In this document: positions 11,589 to 22,925 of the stretch, piece after piece
Position numbering within the stretch: position 1 is the first letter of the stretch
Layout: each line of letters opens with the position of its first letter
Program-made: the position numbers and the translations under genes
The notes under the pieces: model-generated
Seen by the model: only the letters and a program-made list of their open reading frames with translations
Database searches by the model: none
Told to the model about the DNA's origin: nothing
DNA from: Phytophthora colocasiae
Taxonomy: Eukaryota > Oomycota > Peronosporomycetes > Peronosporales > Peronosporaceae
Assembly (NCBI GenBank): GCA_018806915.1
Contig: JAGKQI010000094.1
Span: forward strand, 992,001 to 1,056,000
Reading direction: 5' to 3'
DNA length: 64,000 nt

Positions 11589-13189
11589 GAGGTCTGGATC
11601 GCCGGACTAAAGAAGTACCTGGCTGGGCAGATCGCGGATCTTACTCGAGCCGAATCAGGGTCCTACGCCAAGATCGCCTCCGAGTACGAGGTAGATGAAC
11701 AAGATCTGCTGTTTTACTGCCCACCAGGACCGAGATCAAGTGGTGATCGCGACCGCCTGATGAGACTCGTGGTTCCAGAAACGCTACAGCAGGATGTCCT
11801 CCACCAGGATGTCCTCCACCATTACCATACGACTCTGGAAGGGGGACATCAGGGGATCGGACGCACTTATCAGCGGATCCGGGATCATTTCCACTGGAGG
11901 GGATTATATCGGAGCGTGCAGCGATACGTAGGCGAATGTGCGGACTGTGAGACTGGAAAAGTGAGGCCCACGATCCGGGGCAAGTCGCCGGGGAATCTGC
12001 AAGCGACATACCCATTCCAGATCATAGCTATGGATCACATACCCTCCCTGCCCAGATCTAACAAAGGCAACACCGAACTACTGATCTGGGTAGATCTGTT
12101 CACGGGATATGTGATCGCGAAGTCCAGTTCCTCCCGATCGGCCCAGACCGTCGCGGAATCCTATGAAGAATGCGTGTTCCGCAGATTCGCGCCAGCGAGA
12201 TGATCAGGCACGATCGAGAACCGGGTTTCATGTCCGACTTCTTCAGATCGTTCAATAAGATCCTAGGGCAGCGACAACGGGCAACGATGGCCTACCGACC
12301 ACAGGCCAATGGGACTGCGGAACGGATGGTGCAAACGGCGACTAGGGCGATCAAGATGTATGTTCAAGATCTCGATCAGAAGGACTGGGATGAATACGCG
12401 GAGAGACTGACGTTTGCTATTAACACGGCTCACGATCGGGTTCGGGGAGATACCCCTCACTATTTGGTACACGGATGGGATCCGAGATCGACGTTGGAAG
12501 CGACGATCCCGATCGGGTCGACCAGGCGCCACGATCGTGATCCAAGACGGTGGAGATATCGTGTTCAGAGATACTACCAGCAGTCGAGAGAACAGGTCAA
12601 CGCTAGGCTACGAGAGGCGATTGCAGACCGAGCCGATCGGCACAATGATGATGTCGATCCGCATCAGATCGAAGCGGGATCACGAGTTTGGCTGTATCTA
12701 GATCGTGTGAAGGAAGGGTATGCGCGTAAACTCGCTCGCCTTTGGCACGGCCCGTTCCGTGTTGCAGAGAAGCTCAATGAATTCACGATCAAGTTGGAGA
12801 TCGCGGGATCTGATTACTGCATCTTCCCAGTGGTCCATGTTTCTAAGCTAAAGCTGGTACGGAGTTTTCCTGATCGACCGCGGATCGAGTTGACGGTGGA
12901 TGAAGCAGATCGGCTCGATTTCGATGAGATCCTCCTTCCGGAGGACAGTTGGGTCCCAGATCTTGATGCCGATGAGTACGAAGTCGAGCGGATCTCGGAC
13001 ATGCGAAGTGGGAAACGAACTCGCTACGGCCGGATCTATCGTGAATTCCTGGTGCCCTGGGTCGGTTATGATGAGCCGACTTGGGTCGATGAAGCTGATC
13101 TTAACTGTGGAGCCATATTGAGCGCGTTCCTACGAGATCATGCTAACCGAAATCGGTTTGGTGTGATGCAGTCGCACGAAGAGGTGTAG
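11589..13189 (+). pseudogene. Gypsy integrase with C-terminal chromodomain
   Basis: Zinc-binding HHCC region near 11795-11960 (HH, then GGHQG, then CADC). The DDE core has AMDH near 12030, RHDREPGF near 12205-12230 and NGTAERM near 12310. A frameshift near 12170-12203 splits the core. The C-terminal part has a GPFRV-type domain near 12750 and a chromodomain near 12970-13120 (YEVERI, FLVPWVGYDEPTWV), typical of chromoviruses, where it steers insertion to marked chromatin. A 15-bp tandem duplication at 11790-11819 adds five residues in the zinc-binding region. Confidence 0.87.
11790..11819 (+). repeat. 15-bp tandem duplication in integrase
   Basis: caggatgtcctccac occurs twice back to back (11790-11804 and 11805-11819), keeping the frame and repeating VLHQD in the HHCC region. 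Confidence 0.9.
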
Positions 13190-13564
13190 ACGCGAAGAGG
13201 GCGATGTGACCGGGTCACAACGCCGAGATCGCGGATGCAGATCTGGATGTCTATCCGGATCGAATGTGGAGGTGTTATATTTTTCGTGGAGATTTTATAT
13301 TTTTCTTGTATATGCATGTGAAACCGGAGTGATTGGATGGAAGGTGTGGAGATTTCGAAGAGGTTAAATGGGGATCGAAACTGTGGAGCAAGTATGGAGA
13401 AGAACGCTGATCTTTGAAGTTGGGAAAATTACGTGGAATTGAAAAGAAGCTAGGCTGGAGTCGGGATCGCGTGGTGAGGTACCGGATCGTGATAAAGAAT
13501 TTGTAAGCGTGCTGATCGACTCCAGGCTCGGCTGATCACCTCCGGACTGGTCGAGATCGCGAGA
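13190..13564. other. Noncoding stretch between pol end and antisense gene end
   Basis: No open frame of note on either strand. It holds the converging 3' ends of the sense pol and the antisense gene; AT-rich near 13275-13320 (repeated ttatatttttc), possibly part of the 3' processing signals for either. Confidence 0.5.
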
Positions 13565-16188
13565 TCAGGGAGTCCCAGGAGGTGTAGGTGGAGCAGGCGG
13601 GTTAAACTTGTTTTCGAGCCGTGGGATCTGCCGAGACGGGTGATCTGCCGGCCGATCGCGGTAATGGTTGCGCCAAAGGTCCTCTTGATCGCATTCAGCC
13701 AACGCAGAGATCTGATCGGTGGGCTCCGGTCGGTTCAGAGTCGGCTGGGCCAGGTTGGCCATTCGGGAGACCGATCCGGGATACCAGTGTACCCGATCAC
13801 GGATGTGGGGAAGTGCAGGAAGTAGGGATCGAGCAGAAGATCGATGTCCGCCCACATCGCACGCATCATGGGCTGGAATCACCCCAACAGTTGCCGCCAA
13901 CGTTCTCCGGTGCGGCTACGACGTTGCCGACGCTCGAGGTAGTACCGATGAAGATCTCGGTCAGCTTCGTACATCGCCTTCGTGATCTCGAGATAATGGG
14001 TCGATTCCCAGTAGGCCTGCAGGTGGTCTGACTCGTAGGCGGCGTAGGCATCCGCGATCTGCCCCAGCAGAGTTCCAGCACGACGATGGAGACCGAGAAC
14101 GATGGTAAGGGGGGCCGGTCGGTTGCGGAGCACCTCCCAAGGTCGAGTAGCAAGTAGGGCCCGCACGTTGGGCCCAGTGATCAGGTTGGCCAACCAACCG
14201 ACCCCAGCTCGGGGAGGTCGGTTAGCCGGAGATCTCGCTGGGTAGAGGAATCCGGGGGGTAGCAGCAACCTCTTGGCCAGTGTGGAGAGAATCATACCGA
14301 CGATCGCCAAAGTTCCGACGAACACCGGGTCCCACGGGAAGACATCACCAGCCGCAAACTGCCGGACGTTCGCATACCCGGGAATGGACGAGCTGATCGC
14401 GAACAGAGGAGGGTGCAGCTGGGGGCGCGGCGAGCCGCCGGGAGAGCCGCCACCCAGAGATCCCCCACCGGGAGGGCTCCCGCCAGCCGGACTACCCTGA
14501 GGAGAGGTGATCGGAGTCTGTGGGGAACCGCCCCCCGGAGGTGTCGGCTGCGCCGGAGGCGTCGGAGGAGCAGACCCCCTTGATCACCGGATGCTGGAGG
14601 AGAGGCGTCTGAGGAGCGGAGCTCCCTTGATCACCGGATGCCGGAGGAGGATTTCCATGCCGGCGGTGCCACGACAGCGATCGGAGTATCATAGCCCGAA
14701 GAGCGTCGTCGGATCCAGCGCCAGAATCCTCTTCGTCATCGTCATGCTCCGGATCGGGTTTGCGTTTGGGCCGATCCGAGCCACCCTTCTTCGGGGGAGG
14801 TGCTTCCACGGTCACTTGCGAGGTGGCCTGGGTGCGATCTGCTTCCTCCGCATCCGGCCCAGTCGGGATCACGGGTTCAGGACCCAGATCGAAGGGGTCT
14901 GGGCCTTCCTCGTGCTTTTCTTCGAGCTCGGTCGCCTGGGCCTGGCCACCAGGTTGGTCTCGAGAGGGAACGTCAGGTGTGGCCGCGTCGTGATCGGTCT
15001 GGGGAGGCTCCGTCCGCGAAGCCTTGTGCGGGGGCGATGCAGCGGGAGATGAGGCGGACTGAGAGCGCGTTGGACCCCCCGTTCATCTTGAGCAGCGCGG
15101 AGCCGAGACACCATTTCGGTCAGGACGTTGGTAGTCGCCCATACGTTATCTTCTGCCTGATCGTAGTTCTCCTGCAGTGCTTGAAGACTCGCTTCTAACT
15201 CCTGCACTTCGGCATGGGTACCGATCAGATCATCCTCGACAACGACAAACAGAGTATGAGTGATCGTGGTCAGGTGGAGGGGGATCTAGCCTATATGCGT
15301 ACCTAGACGAGTGGATCGCTGTCGCTCGGTGCCGAGATCCGTCTGTGCCCTGTCGCGATCTGCAAACGCTTGGTCTCGTTCCACGAGTAGGCGATCCCGC
15401 TCCGAAGTGACTCGGTTCAGTTCGGAGTTAGCGTGGGCGAGTTGATCGGTGATCAAGTCGCGTTCGGCAACGATGTTGGTCAGGGAAGCGGTCGCTCGGG
15501 CGAAGTCCGCCAAGGCTCGATCTCGCTCAGCCAGGGCCAATCGGGTGGGAGCCCCGGTCGGAGGCGTGGGGCTGGAATCCAGTTGGAGATGTGCAAGATC
15601 AGCTGAGATCCGGTTGTAGCTGGCCTTGGCGGTGACGGAGTCTTGCTTCGCCTGAGCCAGATCGCAAGCATGGATCCGGGCTTCCGCCTGGAGATCTTGG
15701 ATCTCGTTAGTGGCTTGTTCCACCTCGTCAGTCAAACGGTCCCGGTCCTCTGTAGCTCGATCTAGGTCTGCCTGGGCAGAGTTGAGACGCCGCGCGAACT
15801 CGTCGCGTTTTGATCGGAGCTGGTGAACCTGCACGCGCAATCCATCGAGATCAGAGGCTTCCTCCGCGAGATCGCTGATCTCGCGCTCCAGACGCGCGAT
15901 CTCGTTCTGCTGGTCCGCCCGGAACCGCTCCATGGCGTCGACATGCGCCCGAAGTTCCATGGCTTCACGACTTAGCTGATCGCGTTCGCGCACCAAGCGA
16001 TCCCGCCCTGGACTGCCCGGCATCGGCCCAGCCTCATCGGATGAGAGCGGGCGCGCGTGGTCTGGAGCCGGACCCGACGAACGTCGCGAGATGTCGGAGT
16101 GGGTAGATGGCGGACCGTCAGGAGATCTTGGGGAGTCGGGAGGTGTGGGCAGATAATCGCTCCCCGGATCACTTCCTTGATGACTCAT
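13565..16188 (-). pseudogene. Antisense coiled-coil accessory gene of the gypsy element
   Basis: Starting at an ATG (16188) 125 bp inside the 3' LTR and read on the minus strand, a coherent protein of about 850 residues can be followed across one stop (15286-15288) and frame changes near 15080, 14500 and 13870. Order: Ser/Pro-rich N-terminus; about 280 residues of heptad-like coiled coil rich in Arg, Glu, Asp and Leu (RDRL, ERDQ repeats, about 15290-16000); acidic and Pro-rich linker with a basic patch (KKGGSDRPKRK); Gly/Ser/Pro repeats (near 14400-14490); a globular domain with a hydrophobic stretch (VGTLAIVGMIL near 14290) and helices rich in aromatic residues; Pro-rich end. I do not recognise it. 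Composition stays protein-like across the breaks, unlike the opposite strand. Antisense ORFs downstream of pol occur in some plant gypsy elements, with unclear roles. Confidence 0.65.
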
Positions 16189-16304
16189 GTAGGCCGGAAA
16201 AAGTCGGGTGATGGTGGTCGAGACGCCGTTGGGTAACTTGTACCTTGGGCAGAAGATTGGAGAATGAGACCTGAAGTGGCCCGAGACGGACCAACTTGCA
16301 GGCT

Positions 16305-16313
16305 GGGGGCGGA
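16305..16313 (+). other. Polypurine tract of gypsy element
   Basis: gggggcgga ends one base before the 3' LTR (16314), the position expected for the plus-strand primer. Confidence 0.7.
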
Positions 16314-17779
16314 TGTGGTGAAGCGCGAATAAGAAAGCCGAGAAAAGGCAACGTCAGGCCCAGAGAGAGTCGGATCAAGCGACAGGGGCCTCTGGCGTAG
16401 CAAGATACCGGTTGATGACCCCAGATTGCGCGAACGACGGCTGACGAATGGACCCGGATCGGTAATCGTCTTGATCACTCCGCAAGTGGATGATGGATGG
16501 CGTCTTGGTTGAGTGAGACTAAGCGATCAGAGGGCCCCGCTGTAAGGTCTCATGTAGTGGCTCAGCACCGAGGAGAAGGAGACCAAAGCAGCGGCAGATC
16601 AGGACAGGCACGATATGCTGTGGATCGACAACGACCTGATCGTGAGATGCCGTCGAAGAAGGGGGCCGATATCCAACGATCAGTGTGAATTGCACAAGAT
16701 CAGTGACGCTACACACCGTGTTAAGCCGAAGGAGATTCGAAGAGCACCCAAGGAAGCAGTCATGCAGAGGTCATCCCAAGAGGTGATTTCTGGTTCGGAC
16801 GATGGCGGCAGCATCAGTCGTGCGGGGGAGCGATGCTCAAGTACAGGGAGATCTTAAATATCGGTGACGCGGAGATACGAGATCAAGTGAGAAGATTGCC
16901 GATCAGGATCATTGTTCAAGCTGGCCGATCAAGGCTACGGTCAAGACTACTGTTCAGAGCAGCTGATCAAGACTGCCAATCGAGATCGAGATCGATGACC
17001 GAGATCGATGACCGAGATCGGTGATCGAGATCGCGATCAAGGGTTAGGTGAGATCGAGATCGAAGATCGGAGGAGCAGCTGTGTAGCCAGATGTCAGGTG
17101 ATCGTAGGATAGCAGATGAGGGTGGGACTAGTAGACATAGGAATAACCATAAACAGAATCGAATTTGCCCTGGACCTCACAAGTGCCTTCGTCCAAGACT
17201 GGAACCGTGAATTACATTGGCCCACCAGCATCAAGAAGGTAAGGATACGTGACCTAGTATAGCAGTTAAGTCTGGATAATATATTGGCCAGCTTTGCCCT
17301 ATCTAGTGAACTATCCTTTACGTGCAAACTACGGATCGGAAGGAATTGGCTGCTTGGCCTGACGATCTCGTCGACTCTCAACCCATCAAGACACCCGCTA
17401 TAGGAAGCGGCAAGCATCGTAAAGGAAGGGATCAGATCCCGAACATTGGACCCTTGAAAAACCTGGATCAAGTACCAGGCACCCGGATCAAGGCTCGAGA
17501 ACTCGCCTGTGACCCGGATCAACCCCTCCGAGGTAGAGTGAAGTATTCCCACGCTATCTCATCACCCCTGCGTCCCACAAGACATTCTTCTGACCTTCAA
17601 GACATCTTCAGAAGTCACCTGGAAGAGCGTAACCCGCCTACCGACGGGTACACAAGGTGAACACTACACGCAGCAAGATCACGGATCATCGGGGGACCCC
17701 CTCCGTTTGTCGGTGTCTGGGCGCAAGTGGCGATCGCGATCGTCCTCAACCAGATTTTGGCCAGATCCGCTCCACCACA
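16314..17779 (+). repeat. Gypsy 3' LTR, 1466 bp
   Basis: Same length as the 5' LTR; begins TGTGGTG, ends CACCACA, followed by the gtca duplication at 17780-17783. The antisense gene reads away from this LTR, so it may supply its promoter (inference). Confidence 0.93.
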
Positions 17780-17783
17780 GTCA

Positions 17784-17890
17784 CTGTATGTGAAGCGAGG
17801 ACAAACCCGCTTAAAAAGCTCTGGTACGAAGAGAGCTCACATCTAATCTCACTTTTCATTTTTCGGTAAGTGAACTTGCCTTTGGATTCT
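17784..17890 (+). repeat. Right part of split copia 3' LTR
   Basis: This continues the sequence interrupted at 4279: together they match the uninterrupted 49750-49985. CRN-derived sequence starts at about 17890. Confidence 0.6.
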
Positions 17891-18560
17891 GTGTAGTATC
17901 TAAAATAGATGGCAGCAACGCAGCCAGTTTGTGTCGCTTCACAGGTTCTCCAAGCCATGGAATATTGATTTCATGGACCACTGGCGACTGCGTAAGGGTT
18001 GCCTTGATCATAGCAAATGCTTCGCCTGGACGAGCAAAAACCACGTGTTGAATGGAAACACAACCGTCGTCCTTGTCCGAGACCCAAAAGAACTCCCAGT
18101 ATCCGTCAAGTTAGTCAGTATAGGCATCGCCAGGCCATGGTACGAACATCCAGTGCAATCAGTTCCGACAGAGTTCGATAGATGGCTCGTCCCAAAAGAG
18201 ACACGTAACCAGAATTTGCTTGACAAGAGCACTCATAACGAGAAGGTCTGCATTTCCAACAAGTTCCATGTCGTAGCCTGGGAGAGAACCCTTGAATCAA
18301 CAATAACAGGATCCAGATTTCGAATACGGAAGAAAACCAAACGCGCAACCAACGAAACACCCGAAGATTGCAAAAAGTCAGATTGGACGTAGTTAGCATC
18401 AACCGCAGGTCTTTTGCTTGGTACACACTACGTGTATTATAAAGTTGGCAGCACCAACGTCAAGGTTTTGGTTGCCCTCAACCGCTCTTCGTTGATCACT
18501 TTGTGAGATTCTTCTTTCGCCATTTTCAACACAACAGTGCCATTACCACCGACTATGGGT
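17891..18560 (-). pseudogene. CRN (Crinkler) effector fragment
   Basis: On the minus strand, pieces match the intact CRN gene at 27494-28738: HVVFARPGEAFAMIKATLTQ, INIPWLGEPVKRHKLAALLPS (17900-18060) and RAIYRTLSELIALDV (18130-18200). Between about 18430 and 18540 lies a piece of the CRN N-terminal domain (EERLRATKTLTLVL). Frame breaks are frequent and the middle differs, so this is a decayed chimera. Sequence to about 18850 has a reverse copy at 50410-51295; 18560-18780 shows no coding signal. Confidence 0.75.
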
Positions 18561-18780
18561 GTCGATATACTTCAACTACCAGTCTTCTTTTCGTCAATGA
18601 TCTCTGAAAAGGCATTTCTTCAATCGCACAGACATTTTTGAGCTGGGACTAACAAGTATGCATTATACTCGTGTACGAAAGGAAATTGAAGTTGATTATC
18701 CTGGTTGCTACTACTTGGCTTGGCTATTGAATTCTGAAGGTTTGATTGTGATTGTGAATTGTTTGAATGGCGAATGCTAA

Positions 18781-19185
18781 TCATTTTTTATCATCTGGAA
18801 AGTAAGGGACTCGCCTGTTAAGTGTGGTGCGTTGACCAGTGGACCACCAGGTGACAAAGTCTCGGTAGATCTTGTGCGTGGCAAGTCGCACACGATGTCC
18901 GTCCTGCTGCAGACGTTTGGCTATGGCAAGAAAAGGCTGTACGTCGCCTCTAGTACCGACGATCATGATGCAGATCTGCATGACTGGCGGACGTGCGCTT
19001 GGTGTTTGGCTGTCTCCTTTGCCATTATTGACTGTCGATGTGCGACTGGAATTGGTTTCTAACTGGCAGTCCGATAGCGTTTTACTGCGTGGTCGAGACT
19101 TCCTCAATGTCGAGTGTTCTCCCGGTCCTTGTTCATCAGAGGAGTATCCATCCTCTTGTTCGAGCTTGGAGGCAGTAGCGTCCAC
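18781..19185 (-). pseudogene. N-terminal fragment of a GT28-type sterol glucosyltransferase
   Basis: Minus-strand ORF of 134 codons. After a Ser-rich leader of about 67 residues comes IMIVGTRGDVQPFLAIAKRL and GHRVRLATHKIYRDFV, the N-terminal Rossmann signature of glycosyltransferase family 28 (sterol 3-beta-glucosyltransferase group, which moves glucose from UDP-glucose to sterols). The family needs several hundred more residues including the nucleotide-binding C-terminal half; here the match ends near 18845. Its edge is also present at 50400-50470. Confidence 0.7.
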
Positions 19186-19263
19186 GCTCTGGCCGCGTAA
19201 ACGCGGGGTCTTCGCATCCTGTTCAATAGCAGTCTAGAATCTACCTAGCAGAACAATGATGGC

Positions 19264-19740
19264 TCAAACGTGGGGCTTTAGGGTGCGTGTCATTAGAAAT
19301 ATCGTTAAGATATCTCTAAAGCTAATCCATTTGTTCTTCTTCAGGACTCGAACCAGCTCTTCAAGTCGCTCTTCTGGTTGAAGCACACACCACCAGTGCA
19401 TCAGTCTCCCCTTGTTCGTAAACCTAGTGAAAACAGCGACGCTACGTGGCCAGTGCTGTTCGAGCGGCTGCAACAACTGGACCAGCTCTTCCAGGCCTGG
19501 CACGAGCAGCTCCGCGCGTTTTTCACCTGTGGGATCTGCGCTTCGCGGAAGGATGATAAGTTTTCAACAGGTTTCGTAGGCAATGTCGTAAGTCATACGC
19601 CCTACCAGACGAAGAGATGTGTTGTACGTCGTAACTTTCTCCACTCGACTAAACAGCTGCAAACGGAATCGTGCATAGTACTGCGCTGCGGGATCGAACA
19701 GCTGAAAGCGGTGAAACAAAAGATGCACCTATTCAAGAAA
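19264..19740 (-). pseudogene. Unrecognised coding remnant
   Basis: Minus-strand text in two or three frames reads like one protein: QLFDPAAQYYARFRLQLF, TTYNTSLRLVGRMTYDIAYE, then VPGLEELVQLLQPLEQHWP and LEELVRVLKKNKW. The family was not recognised. It lies between the GT28 fragment and the PiggyBac fragment, all on the minus strand. Confidence 0.35.
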
Positions 19741-19830
19741 ACGAGCATTACGATCCGACAAATGCTATCACTCATCAGATTGTTGCACAGCACTGTCCTA
19801 GCTACATGTACTCGCATTACCATTTCCGCT

Positions 19831-20727
19831 TCACTCGTCACCACCTTCACCATTGCAACGAAGGCGCAGCTCTCGACGGGTTTTCTTATGTTGTCCAACT
19901 CGCTGGCTTGGACGACGCAATACTACTCGCTTTCCCAAAGTCGCTGGGATGGATTGGCCGCAGTTGAAGTCTTCGTGCCAAATTGCATAGCAGGTCTTAG
20001 CAACACCCCGGTACTCCCGACGGATCTTATTGCATAGCCAACACTTGGCAGTGTCGATCGAGCAGCGTTCACAGAAGTAGGTTGTGGCAAATGATTTCTT
20101 CTTCCGGTCGGTTCGTAACAGTGCACATACTTTGCAGGATCGTTGTCGGCGCTTTTGGACCCCGCTCACAGTCACCCAGTCTTCGTATTGCTCGGGTGCG
20201 TGAGCGACGGGTATACGCGAGCGTCTGCGGCGGGTTGATGGAGGCGGCGTCTCAACAACACCAGCGAAGTCTTCCGGTTTGAGCTGCAGCAGTTGATTTT
20301 GTAGAACGCCATACCACTCTCCTCTAGTCATAGCTGCAGTCCCGGTAATTCTAGCCGTCTCACGATACGATATATAGGCGTTCACAAGGGCCAAATCGAC
20401 AAAGCCTAAGAAAAGACTTTTATAGTACTTCTTGAACTTGGTGGATGTCTGGAGCGAAAAGCGTTGGAGGCGGAGTTGATCGTGGATATCAACTCCGCCC
20501 ATCCATCGCTGGTAGTCTTTCACAGCTTTAGGGCATGGCACTGTAATCTCTCCAACTTGCTTCACATTGCGCTTTATCGTCGCCGTCGTCATCACTGAGC
20601 CTGTGCACAAGTAATGAACTGGCTTTCGATCCCACCACTTGATTGCTATCATACTAGGCACCGCCACAGATCGCGAAAACGTGAATGACCCGCGAGGAAT
20701 ACTTCTGTACCATACAAAAGCTAGCAT
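19831..20727 (-). pseudogene. PiggyBac transposase C-terminal fragment
   Basis: 298 open codons carry KWWDRKPVHYLCTG, CPKAVKDYQRWMGGVDIHDQ (with the third catalytic Asp, about 20490) and KFKKYYKSLFLGFVDLALVNAY, then a Cys-rich tail (CKVCALL, YFCERC, CWLCNK). This is the C-terminal third of a DDE_Tnp_1_7 transposase with its Cys-rich domain. The first two catalytic Asp are missing because sequence upstream of about 20730 is replaced by a LINE fragment on the other strand. It is not a close copy of the PiggyBac gene at 58792-62223. Confidence 0.8.
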
Positions 20728-20734
20728 TATTGTT

Positions 20735-22630
20735 ACGTCGTATGTTACACCATTCGCTTACGCGTATGGTGTATGCGATTTCGGGAACCAAGGGGTTAAC
20801 TTAGCTGGTCAACGTCTTGCAAACCTATTAAATTGCCAATGTCCAGATGAAACAGTTCGTTATCTTGGAATTCCATTTGGAAATTCAGACGTCTCCACTT
20901 CACTTGCGACCCAACTGGATAAAAAGCTGCTTACACGCCTTCAATTATGGCAAGGACGAGCTCGAACGTTACTTGGACGTCGATTAATTGTGCAGGCCTT
21001 AATACTTTCTCTACTATGGTATTTCACAGCAAATGTAACAATCCCGCCTCGCTTTCTCGTTCGGTGGCAAGGAATTGTGAACCGTTACGTGCTGTACAAT
21101 CGAGTGAGCGCCGGGAAAACTGGAGTCAGTATCGTCCAGAAAGGCCTTGCAGTACGACCAAAGGAAGCCGATGGGATAGGAGTGCCAGACGTGAAAATGA
21201 TTATCCAGCGTCAACATTTCCAAGCTTTGCAAAACTTCGTGTTACCAATAAGTGCTCAGACTGAAGATGATGAGAATGTGTGGTATCGCCCAATGCTAGC
21301 TATGCTCAGACTACGATATGGTTGCTTTTCACGCCTTCGTTCAAGTGATTTTCTGCTTCAAGATCCTCCGAAGCCAGCGGGATGGAAAGCATCGATGCTG
21401 CCGTTATGGTGGAGACATACCCTGCGGGAATGGAAACGAATTCAGTGGCCAGATCGAACGTTGCTGTTCAATAGAATACGAGAGCTACAATTCGCACTGT
21501 TTAGCCCAATTTGGTGGAGCACAATGCCAGAGTTTCACGTTTTGAAAGAGCATGGGACTGAAAGAATCTTGAAACCTTTGGGATCAGGGCCGATAAAACT
21601 TCGACACCTGTGCCGAACACTGGCGAAAAACGAATTTTTTTGCTTTGCAAAAAAAAATTTCTGGACGAAAACCGCAATTGGCCAACGTCTACGGCCTTTT
21701 TCAGCAAGGTTTGGACAGCTCTGAGGGTAACAGTTAGATCCAGAATAGTTCCACATGATATTTTCCTGCTCTATCGACAATTGACTCAAGTATTTCGTCG
21801 AGTACTTCCAAACTCTCGAGATGGTGGAATTCAAGCTATCGAATATTCACTTGCGCCGCCCGTTTTCGGGATGGCTGTCGCTGCCTCAGATCCTACAGAG
21901 CACACAGTTCGGTTTTTCCCTGGATTGCGGACTCATGATTGGAGTAAACTTCTTCAAAAAGTACCTGAAGTGATGCATCATCCGCTAGAGGATTTGGGAT
22001 GTCCTCGGCAACGAATACATCAAACATTGTCCAGCTTAATATCGCTCCGAGGTTTTTTTACTTTCTGTGGTGCATGATGTGATGTTGCGATTGTATTTCG
22101 GAGACTTAATTGTGGGCTCACGATTATATTTCCTGAAATCACTCAATCCGACAATTCAAGAATGTGTGCGTCCAAGTTGCCACTCGATTGAAACAGTTGA
22201 GCATTGTTTTTATGCGTGTCCAACATTGGCTTCAACATGGCTCCAGATATGGACTCCATGGAAATGTTTCTTTCGATCGTCATTGACTTGGCGATTGTTG
22301 CTTTTTCCGCAGCCTCGTGATATTCAAAGCGCCTGGAGGAGGAACCAAAAAGTACTTCTTATATTGTGGAAAGTTCAAACAGCTATTGTTTTTCATGCGG
22401 CTTGGAGACTTCGGAACGATATTTACTTCCGTCAAACATTAGCTCAAACGCCAAAGATCGCCAACCTGCAAAATTCCTTCAAGAAGCACTGCCAATTTAT
22501 CTACCATCACGCGATGGAACTAGATTGTGATCGATCTACTCTGAAGAAGCTGACCCGAAAACTGGGGTTTGAATCAACGACGGATATAATCCCTGAAAGG
22601 ACAAACGACATCTGGATTCCGCAGGTGTAG
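20735..22630 (+). pseudogene. 5'-truncated LINE: RT thumb/connector and zf-RVT end
   Basis: RT-distal text: ETVRYLGIPFG near 20850, then LGRRLIVQALILSLLWYF. The end has the zinc-finger zf-RVT pattern (CHSIETVEHCFYACP near 22180-22225) and finishes LGFESTTDIIPERTNDIWIPQV. The RT catalytic core and endonuclease are missing. Frames change near 21640-21660, at T and A homopolymers, and near 22060 at another T run. LINEs copy from their 3' end, so 5' truncation is expected. Confidence 0.8.
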
Positions 22631-22699
22631 TGTAATTTTGGAATCTTGAGATAGAATCACACAGATGAGAAATCCGCTAACTAGTTAATCAACTCATTT

Positions 22700-22925
22700 T
22701 CTTCTATTAAATTGCCAATGTCTCCACGTCTAGTTTCGAGGAGTCCATATTCGTTGTCTTAGGGGGTTAGGAAGAAGTTCAGGTTGTCCGAATTCAAACC
22801 CCAAGCGCACAACCATTTGGTCACCGTCAATGTTCCACTCAGACGCATGCCGAATCAAGAATTCACAATGGCTTCGGAATGAAGTGTCGCAACCTTCTCG
22901 CTCACTTGTGAGCTAATTTGGTAGC
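22700..22925 (-). pseudogene. LINE 3'-end fragment
   Basis: On the minus strand this reads as the last part of a LINE ORF2 (VVRLGFEFGQPELLPNPL). Reverse copy: 50067-50270; related piece: 30770-30850. Confidence 0.65.

Larger units (their letters stand above)
4280..17779 (+). mobile_element. 13.5-kb Ty3/gypsy chromovirus with antisense accessory gene
   Basis: A complete insertion bounded by TGTGGTG and CACCACA with a 4-bp target duplication. Order: 5' LTR, primer binding site, gag, protease, RT, partial RNase H, second RNase H, integrase, chromodomain, a 2.6-kb antisense gene, polypurine tract, 3' LTR. The chromodomain and the RT-RNaseH-INT order identify a Ty3/gypsy chromovirus. All sense genes are broken by stops or frameshifts, so this copy could not move unaided. 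LTRs differ at roughly 15-20 positions by eye out of 1466, so it is fairly young but older than the two complete copia elements. The whole element is very rich in GATC. Confidence 0.93.

Noticed and set aside
14507..15052. 181-codon plus-strand ORF in the gypsy 3' region
   Set aside because: It overlaps the antisense gene, has Gly/Arg-rich low-complexity text and no domain; the minus-strand frames look more like protein.
18781..19185. Functional sterol glucosyltransferase
   Set aside because: Only the N-terminal signature is present; the donor-binding half is missing.
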